Made by a program: the position numbers and the translations under genes. A model generated the notes under the pieces. The model saw nothing but the letters and a program-made list of their open reading frames with translations, was not told the origin of the DNA and did no database searches. Shown here piece by piece: positions 58,957 to 64,000 of a stretch of DNA of 64,000 bases (positions are counted from its first letter, which is position 1; each line of letters starts with the position of its first letter). Origin of the DNA: CAMDPA01 sp965223035 (GTDB lineage: Bacteria > Pseudomonadota > Alphaproteobacteria > Rhizobiales > Hyphomicrobiaceae); the NCBI GenBank assembly GCA_965223035.1, contig OZ244980.1:3100001-3164000 (forward strand), read 5' to 3'.

Positions 58957-60018
58957 ATGAGCGATATCGCCGACATCAAGGCATTGCTGTTGGCCAGCGT
59001 CGAATCGCTGGCTCGCGAGCTGGCGCCGGAGGGTAAGCGGGCCGGCGCCTACTGGATCGCGCGCAATCCAACGCGGGCGGACCAGCATGCCGGCTCGTTC
59101 TGGATCGCCCTGACAGGGGCGCCGGGCGCCTGGCGCGACGAGGCGACCGGCGACAAGGGCGACGTGTTCGGGCTCATCCAATACTGCTGCGGCCTCGATT
59201 TTCTCGGCGCCAAGCGATGGGCGCGCGGCTGGCTCGGGCTCGAGACGCTGAGCCAGGTCGAGATCAATCGACGGGTGCAGCGGGCCGAGACCGATCAACG
59301 CGCGCAAGCCGAGCAGGCCAAGGGGGACGCCAAGACCTATCGCCGCTGGGCATTCGCCCAATTCATGGCGGCCAAAAAGCAACCCTTTTCCGGCTCGCCG
59401 GCCGATCGATATCTGCAGGCGCGCGGCATTGACGTGGCCCGGCTCGATCGGGTGCCCGGCGTACTGGGCTGGCTGCCGGCGGTGCGCCACATCGAAACGC
59501 ATACGACCTGGCCGGTCATGCTGGCCGCCTTCACCGGCCCTGACGACAAAGTCGTGGCGGTGCACCGAACGTTCTTGGCCGAAACCGACGGGCGCTGGAG
59601 CAAGGCGCCGATCGCACCGGCGCGCAAGATCTGGCCCAGCTACGCCGGCGCCGCGATCCGGTTGTGGCGTGGCAAGAGCGGGCTGTCGATCGGCGAAGCG
59701 ATCAACTGCGGCCTGCGCGAGACGTTGGTGCTGACCGAGGGCGTGGAGGACGGATTGTGCGTGGCGCTGGCGGTGCCCGGCCTCAGGGTGTGGTGCGCCG
59801 GCTCGCTCGCCAATCTCGGCAAGATCCAGCTGCCGAGCGCGATCGACGACGTGATCATCTGCGCCGACAACGATTGGGGCAAGCGACAGGCCGCGCGCCA
59901 GTTCGACAAGGCGGTGGCGGCGCTGGCGCGCCAGCAGGTGACGGTCAGTGTGGCCCGCTCGCCGTGGGGTAAGGACGTCAACGACGCACTCAACGCGCGA
60001 TGGGGCATGAGAGGCTGA
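58957..60018 (+). CDS. Toprim-domain primase-like protein
   Basis: A 353-aa replication protein. The N-terminal part has a zinc-less primase-like region (GSFWIALTGAPGAWRDEATGDKGDVFGLIQYCCGLDF). The middle (RYLQARGID, VMLAAFTGPDDKVVAVHRTFL) and the C-terminal Toprim domain (ETLVLTEGVEDGLCVALAVPGLRVWCAGSLANLGKI, then IICADNDWGKRQAARQF) match the DUF7146/Toprim proteins of phages and mobile elements. Probably makes primers for the element's own replication with the helicase at 61328. Confidence 0.82.
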   Translation: MSDIADIKALLLASVESLARELAPEGKRAGAYWIARNPTRADQHAGSFWIALTGAPGAWRDEATGDKGDVFGLIQYCCGLDFLGAKRWARGWLGLETLSQVEINRRVQRAETDQRAQAEQAKGDAKTYRRWAFAQFMAAKKQPFSGSPADRYLQARGIDVARLDRVPGVLGWLPAVRHIETHTTWPVMLAAFTGPDDKVVAVHRTFLAETDGRWSKAPIAPARKIWPSYAGAAIRLWRGKSGLSIGEAINCGLRETLVLTEGVEDGLCVALAVPGLRVWCAGSLANLGKIQLPSAIDDVIICADNDWGKRQAARQFDKAVAALARQQVTVSVARSPWGKDVNDALNARWGMRG

Positions 60019-60473
60019 AATGGGAGGTGCGCGACATGTTACGACGACAAGCGATCAAGGCCGCGACCAGGGCCGCCGACGTGGCGTGCGCGGTCGACGG
60101 CAAGCCCTCGGCGAGCTGGCTTAAGGCGCTGAACCAGGCCAACACCTACGAGCTGGCGCGGTTTTTGACGGAGCATCCGGCCGCCTCGACGGAGGCGGTG
60201 TACCGCAACGCGGTGCGCGATGATGATCAGGCGCCGCCGTGGCTTGAGATCGCCAAACCGGTGCGGGTGGCGCTGGAAGTGTTTTGCGGCAGCTTGCGGG
60301 CGCTGTTGGTGTTGGTGCGCGAAGCCGAGGCGCAGACGGCGCAGCGGGCGCGTGAGCGGCGGGCGGCACGACGCCGGCTGCCGCAGGTGATGCGTCAACG
60401 CACGTTCGACGCGCGCGTCGCCAGCGGTCGCGAGCGCGTGGTGCTGCGGCGGAGCAAGCCAATGCAGCATTAG
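60000..60473 (+). CDS. Hypothetical element protein
   Basis: A 157-aa (or 145-aa from ATG 60036) basic helical protein: MLRRQAIKAATRAADVACAVDGKPSASWLKALNQANTYELARFLTEHP, later LEVFCGSLRALLVLVREAEAQTAQRARERRAARRRLPQ. The long ATG overlaps the primase gene. No family is recognised. Confidence 0.5.
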   Translation: MGHERLKWEVRDMLRRQAIKAATRAADVACAVDGKPSASWLKALNQANTYELARFLTEHPAASTEAVYRNAVRDDDQAPPWLEIAKPVRVALEVFCGSLRALLVLVREAEAQTAQRARERRAARRRLPQVMRQRTFDARVASGRERVVLRRSKPMQH

Positions 60474-60500
60474 AGCGGAAGCTGCCCATGGAGAAGTGAG

Positions 60501-60635
60501 ATGCAGGCGTTGATCTTCGCCGGTTTGCTGTGGTCGTGCGGTCATCAGTTTCCGCCGTGGGCATGGTGGTTCGCGGGCAGCCTAGCGGTCGCCGACGTGG
60601 TGACCCCGATCATCATGGCGTTTTGGTGGGGCTAA
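60501..60635 (+). CDS. 44-aa membrane peptide
   Basis: ATG 60501 follows GGAGAAG by about 5 bp. The peptide is hydrophobic and Trp-rich (MQALIFAGLLWSCGHQFPPW, then FAGSLAVADVVTPIIMAFWWG), with two short membrane segments, and ends TAA 60633-60635. Size and composition fit small membrane proteins of phages and islands. Function unknown. Confidence 0.55.
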   Translation: MQALIFAGLLWSCGHQFPPWAWWFAGSLAVADVVTPIIMAFWWG

Positions 60636-60670
60636 CCGGGCGATGTGCGCGTCAAACAAAGGAGGCATCG

Positions 60671-60973
60671 ATGAAACTGACCAAGGCTGCTGTTTTGGTT
60701 GCGATGCTTATGATGGGGCTGGCGTTGGCGCCGGGCGTGGCGCGCGCGCATGGGTGGTATGACGCGGCGTGCTGTAGCGGGCGCGATTGTAGCCCTGTCC
60801 TCAAGCAGTGGACGGGAAAAGATGGCCGATGGCATGTGCTGACAAAGCACGGCTCCGCCACCATCGAGCGCGGGCTGACCGAGTTCCGACCCTCAAAAGA
60901 TGACCGATTTCACGCCTGCATTGTCGACTGGCGCATCCCCGCCAAATGCCTGTACGCGCCAACGCAGTATTAG
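60671..60973 (+). CDS. Small secreted Cys-containing protein
   Basis: A 100-aa protein starting at ATG 60671 behind GGAGG, with a clear signal peptide (MKLTKAAVLVAMLMMGLALAPGVARA). The mature domain holds five cysteines (WYDAACCSGRDCSPV, HACIVDWRIPAKCLY). Similar secreted proteins occur in alphaproteobacterial prophages as far as I recall; their role is unknown. The rightward operon may end here, since a 350-bp space follows. Confidence 0.65.
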   Translation: MKLTKAAVLVAMLMMGLALAPGVARAHGWYDAACCSGRDCSPVLKQWTGKDGRWHVLTKHGSATIERGLTEFRPSKDDRFHACIVDWRIPAKCLYAPTQY

Positions 60974-61068
60974 GAACACGCATTAGGTCTTGAAAAGCCG
61001 ACGACGGACGAGCTGCGGCGCTTGGAATGAGGAACGATCGAAATGAGCGGGGAATTGGCTCAGATCGC

Positions 61069-61230
61069 TCAGTGCCAGGGCGGCCACAAGTTCAGCCACG
61101 CGGTCAGCCCGCAGGCGGCCAGCATCATCACGATGGCCGCGATCGTGTCGCGATCGAACAGGTTCGAGACCGGCTGGTTGTCGTTGGCCGGGATGATGTG
61201 GCCGAGCTCGTGGTGGTGGAGCTGACGCAT
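61069..61230 (-). CDS. Possible 53-aa membrane peptide on the opposite strand
   Basis: Minus-strand ATG 61230 to TGA 61069: MRQLHHHELGHIIPANDNQP, then SNLFDRDTIAAIVMMLAACGLTAWLNLW. One hydrophobic helix follows a His-rich polar start. There is no good ribosome site, but the composition is more protein-like than the competing plus-strand frames. It occupies most of the 354-bp space before the primase-helicase gene. Confidence 0.4.
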   Translation of the reverse strand: MRQLHHHELGHIIPANDNQPVSNLFDRDTIAAIVMMLAACGLTAWLNLWPPWH

Positions 61231-61327
61231 CGGGAGGTCCCGCGTGATGTTGGAGCATCAGTTCACCACTAAATCGAACCGAACGCAATTGGTCCCAGTG
61301 CACGGCGCGCAAAGAAAGCGGTGAGGG

Positions 61328-63181
61328 ATGGCGAACACCGGCGACAACATCACCAACCTGGCGGCGGTGCGGGCGCTGATCGCCGACGTGCAACCGGTGC
61401 CGTTGGTGCGCCTCAAGGCGAGCCCCGACCCGCACCTGCCGCGCGAGGGCCAGGACGCCGGCAAATGGCAGCCGGGCCCGCTCGGTCTGCCCACCGATTG
61501 TCCAGTGGTCCCGCTCGGCATCGCCGGCAACACCGGTTGGTTCATCGACGCCATCGGCCAGGTGCAGGCGCTGGCGCCGCCCTACGGCAAGGGGCATCTG
61601 CTCGGGCTATTTTGTGGCGACGCCAACTATCTGGCATGGGCCTGGCCACGCTGGAGCAAGACCAAGGGCATCGATGGCTACGCGGCCGAGCAGGTGGCGG
61701 CGGCGTTGATCGCGGCGTGCGCGGCCAAGGGGCCGTGGGAGGCGGTGGAGAAGGTGCGTGGCCGCGGCACCTGGCTGGGCCGCGATGGTGGGCTGGTGTT
61801 ACACACCGGCACCCAGCTGATTCGCGCCGGCCGACGCGAGCCGCCGGGTGAGATCGATGGCTATGTCTATCCCACGCGCCCGCCGCTGCCGTTGCCCTGG
61901 CCGGAAGCCGTGGGCGATGACCACAACCCGGCGCGGCTGTTGAAGCCGTTGCTGGCAGGCTGGCAATGGGCGCGACCGGAGGTCGACCCGACGCTGCTGG
62001 TGGGCTGGATTGCGGCAGCCTTTCTGGGCGGCGCGCTCAACTGGCGGCCGACGGTCTACATCACCGGCGACAAGGCGACCGGCAAATCGACGCTGCAGGC
62101 GCTGATTAAGGGCCTGTTGGGCGACTATCTGGTGCAGGCCGTCGACACCACCGGCGCCGGCATCTATCAGCACATCGGCAACGACAGCCTACCGATCGCC
62201 GTCGACGAACTTGAGGGCGAGGCCGACGTGCGCAAGGCCAAGGCGGTGTTGAAACTGGCGCGCATCGCCGCCTCCGGTGGGCTGATGCTGCGCGGCGGTG
62301 ATCGCCACAACCCGGTGGAGTTTCGCGCGCGCTCTTGCTTTTTGTTTTCCTCGATCAACACCCCGCCGTTAGAGCCGCAGGACCTGTCGCGGATGGCAAT
62401 CCTGCGGCTGGGCCGGCTGCCGGCCGAGCAGGCCTCGCCCGACCTCGATGCCGGCGCGCTGGTGGTGATCGGACGCTGCATCTTGCGGCGGCTGTTGGAG
62501 GAATGGGAGCGGTTCCCCGACACGCTGGCGGCGTTTCGCGGCGAGCTGGCGGCCGCCGGCATGGACGGGCGCGGCCAGGACACGTTCGGCACGCTGCTGG
62601 CCTGCGCCGACCTGATTGAGCATCGCGGCTGGGACGAGGCGCGGCTCACAACCCCGGTCGACGGCGACCTGGTGGCCTGGTCGCGGGTGATGGCGGCGGC
62701 GACGATGGCGGAGTTCGAGGATGCGGCGGAGAATTGGCGGCTCGCCCTGTCGCACCTGCTCAACGTCCGGGTCGAGGCCTGGCGCTCGGGCACCCGCATG
62801 ACGGTGGGCCAGGTGATTTCGGACCTGTGGGCGCTCAAAGACGACATGAGCTTGGGCCACGCCCGCATCATGCTGGCGCAGGCCGGCCTCGGCATCGTCG
62901 AACGCGAGCGGGGCCGGCGCGGCTGGTGGCTGGCGGTACCCAATCAAAACCCGCTGACGCGCGGCCTGTTCGAAGGCTCCAAGTGGGCCGGCGATATCGG
63001 CGCCGGCGTGTGGGCCGGCGCGCTCCGGCAATCGCCAAGGCCGCAGGTGCATGATGTCGCCAAGGCCCGCGTCAGCGGCGACGTGCAGGCGTCGACGCTG
63101 ATTTCGTTGGCGGGTCTTTATGGGCCCGGCGGGGTGATGATGGAGGAGAGCGAGGAGGCGGGTGATGCTGAAGCACAATGA
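61328..63181 (+). CDS. Primase-helicase-like replication ATPase of the element
   Basis: A 617-aa protein. The N-terminal half (about 1-190) is of unknown fold. A P-loop ATPase follows with Walker A TVYITGDKATGKSTLQALI (about 242-260), Walker B-like PIAVDELEGEAD (about 289) and a sensor-like SCFLFSSINTPPLEPQDLSRMAILRLG, as in D5/DUF927-type helicases of phages and satellites. The C-terminal 150 residues (about 461-609) form a winged-helix-like end that is present a second time in the next gene. It should unwind DNA for autonomous replication of the element. Confidence 0.8.
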   Translation: MANTGDNITNLAAVRALIADVQPVPLVRLKASPDPHLPREGQDAGKWQPGPLGLPTDCPVVPLGIAGNTGWFIDAIGQVQALAPPYGKGHLLGLFCGDANYLAWAWPRWSKTKGIDGYAAEQVAAALIAACAAKGPWEAVEKVRGRGTWLGRDGGLVLHTGTQLIRAGRREPPGEIDGYVYPTRPPLPLPWPEAVGDDHNPARLLKPLLAGWQWARPEVDPTLLVGWIAAAFLGGALNWRPTVYITGDKATGKSTLQALIKGLLGDYLVQAVDTTGAGIYQHIGNDSLPIAVDELEGEADVRKAKAVLKLARIAASGGLMLRGGDRHNPVEFRARSCFLFSSINTPPLEPQDLSRMAILRLGRLPAEQASPDLDAGALVVIGRCILRRLLEEWERFPDTLAAFRGELAAAGMDGRGQDTFGTLLACADLIEHRGWDEARLTTPVDGDLVAWSRVMAAATMAEFEDAAENWRLALSHLLNVRVEAWRSGTRMTVGQVISDLWALKDDMSLGHARIMLAQAGLGIVERERGRRGWWLAVPNQNPLTRGLFEGSKWAGDIGAGVWAGALRQSPRPQVHDVAKARVSGDVQASTLISLAGLYGPGGVMMEESEEAGDAEAQ

Positions 63182-63794
63182 CCAGGGGGTGCAGATGCGT
63201 GATGAGGCAATCCAAGAGCTGGTGGCGCAGGCCGAAGCGGCGGTGAAGCTCTTGTGTGAGCTTAGTCGACGACCGTACGACAACTGTGACGTGATCGCGC
63301 AAAGGCTGGGCTTCGCGGCCGATCGGGTGGCCTGCGCGCAAGGGATAGCGGAATTCGAGGACCCGGAGCAGAATTGGCGTGCCTGTCTGTCGCACCTGCT
63401 CAACGTCCGGGTCGAGGCCTGGCGCTCGGGCACCCGCATGACGGTGGGCCAGGTGATTTCGGACCTGTGGGCGCTGAAAGACGACATGAGCTTCGGCAAC
63501 GCCCGCATCATGCTGGCGCAAGTTGGCCTTGGCATCGTCGAGCGCGAGCGGGGCCGGCGCGGCTGGTGGCTGGCGGTACCCAATCAAAACCCGTTCACCC
63601 GCGGCCTGTTCGAAGGCTCCAAGTGGGCCGGCGATATCGGCGCCGGCGTGTGGGCTGGCGCGCTCCGGCAGTCGCCAAGGCCGCAGGTGCATGATGTCGG
63701 CCGGGCCCGCATCAACGGTGACATGCAGCGGGTGACGCTGATTGCGCTGTCGGGCCTTTATGGGCCCGGCGGGGTGATGATGGAGGAGAGCGAG
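62708..63794 (+). repeat. 447-bp direct duplication with 640-bp period
   Basis: 62708-63154 recurs at 63348-63794 without any insertion or deletion. Most of it is identical and some segments over 60 bp have no change. The 193 bp in between (63155-63347) are unique. The duplicated part encodes the C-terminal domain of the primase-helicase; the second copy has a new N-terminus. Confidence 0.9.
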
Positions 63795-63830
63795 AACGGC
63801 GCGGAGGGGACGCTTCAGCGCTTCACGTAG
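63195..63830 (+). CDS. Stand-alone copy of the helicase C-terminal domain
   Basis: A 211-aa protein from ATG 63195 (AGGGGGTG upstream). Residues 1-50 (MRDEAIQELVAQAEAAVKLLCELSRRPYDNCDVIAQRLGF) are helical and unlike the helicase. Residues about 51-200 are nearly the same as residues about 461-609 of the preceding protein (SHLLNVRVEAWRSGTRMTVGQV, RGWWLAVPNQNPFTRGLFEG). It may compete with or regulate the helicase. It is translated 13 bp after the helicase stop. Confidence 0.7.
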   Translation: MRDEAIQELVAQAEAAVKLLCELSRRPYDNCDVIAQRLGFAADRVACAQGIAEFEDPEQNWRACLSHLLNVRVEAWRSGTRMTVGQVISDLWALKDDMSFGNARIMLAQVGLGIVERERGRRGWWLAVPNQNPFTRGLFEGSKWAGDIGAGVWAGALRQSPRPQVHDVGRARINGDMQRVTLIALSGLYGPGGVMMEESENGAEGTLQRFT

Positions 63831-63874
63831 AGGTCGAGCTTGACGGAGCATGACATTCCGCTTACTGAATAAAT

Positions 63875-63997
63875 GGGCCTGAAAAACCCACAATGTCGCA
63901 GGTACTGGTAAGCCCAGCCCAGGGTCCCTGCGTGTATGTCCAGGGCGGTGCCTAAAGACGTAGGGGGCACGCGCCTGCGAGCGTGGTTTTTCAGCCC
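63875..63997. repeat. Long imperfect inverted repeat at the right edge
   Basis: The left arm 63875-63902 (GGGCCTGAAAAACCCAC...TCGCAGG) is complementary to the right arm 63974-63997 (CCTGCGA...GTGGTTTTTCAGCCC) with single-base bulges. The arms enclose about 70 bp with no reading frame. It could be a structured RNA, an origin, or the two ends of a short mobile element; the window ends 3 bp later. Confidence 0.65.
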
Positions 63998-64000
63998 TGG

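Noticed and set aside
60983..61597. Minus-strand frame overlapping the primase-helicase start
   Set aside because: His/Arg-rich shadow translation without domain; the plus-strand gene has a P-loop and the codon pattern of its neighbours.

Overview
The window reads as a chromosomal segment from a GC-rich alphaproteobacterium (Rhodospirillales/Hyphomicrobiales-like; I cannot fix the genus). The main evidence is the folK-rpoZ-rsh-pdxJ-acpS-lepB-rnc-era-recO housekeeping block, the FDH3-type formate dehydrogenase locus with its DUF satellite genes, and a zur-znuCBA zinc regulon with recognisable alphaproteobacterial Zur boxes.

Layout. 1-11.0 kb: formate dehydrogenase locus. It holds the catalytic subunit C-terminus, the Fe-S subunit, the cytochrome b subunit, a WD40-cytochrome c fusion, a 43-aa membrane peptide, a biotin/lipoate-ligase-like protein, DUF6494/6505/6352-like proteins, a divergent polyferredoxin and a DUF3305/DUF3306 pair. 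11.4-15.3 kb: a PQQ-type sugar dehydrogenase with a strong terminator, a small cytochrome c and a TAXI-type binding protein. 15.6-21.7 kb: zinc homeostasis, with a CobW/COG0523 GTPase, a NicO-type permease, a His-rich duplicated small protein, znuABC and zur. 22.7-23.8 kb: a CDF metal exporter pseudogene broken by a palindromic element and a frameshift. 24.0-24.7 kb: a glutathione S-transferase with an in-frame TGA at its N-terminal Cys position, followed by a SECIS-like hairpin; this is a candidate selenoprotein. 25-28.7 kb: two MFS transporters and a class II aldolase. 29.2-40.9 kb: uracil-DNA glycosylase, a NYN nuclease-like protein and the housekeeping block. 41.1-50.6 kb: two tandem Rieske oxygenases, a CAP protein, an ABC importer, two cupins and a UbiD-type decarboxylase, probably for uptake and breakdown of an aromatic acid. 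50.8-51.9 kb: a TPR-containing regulator-like protein.

52.6-64.0 kb is an integrated element that runs off the right edge. A displaced 3' half of tRNA-Arg(UCU) marks its left attachment site. It carries a tyrosine integrase, a close copy of the host NYN gene, an excisionase-like HTH, a divergent repressor/Cro-like switch with two near-identical promoter/operator sites, a DnaA-domain-IV-like protein, a Toprim primase, and a primase-helicase whose tail has been tandemly duplicated. No virion gene is visible, so it resembles a satellite/PICI-like island or the early region of a prophage.

The chromosome is littered with a palindromic repeat bounded by CTAG. Three full copies are exactly 154 bp and several are shorter. 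Precise removal of one copy together with one CTAG from the CDF gene restores its reading frame, which suggests that these are (or were) mobile MITE-like elements using CTAG as target. A second, unrelated hairpin repeat family is also dispersed in intergenic spaces.
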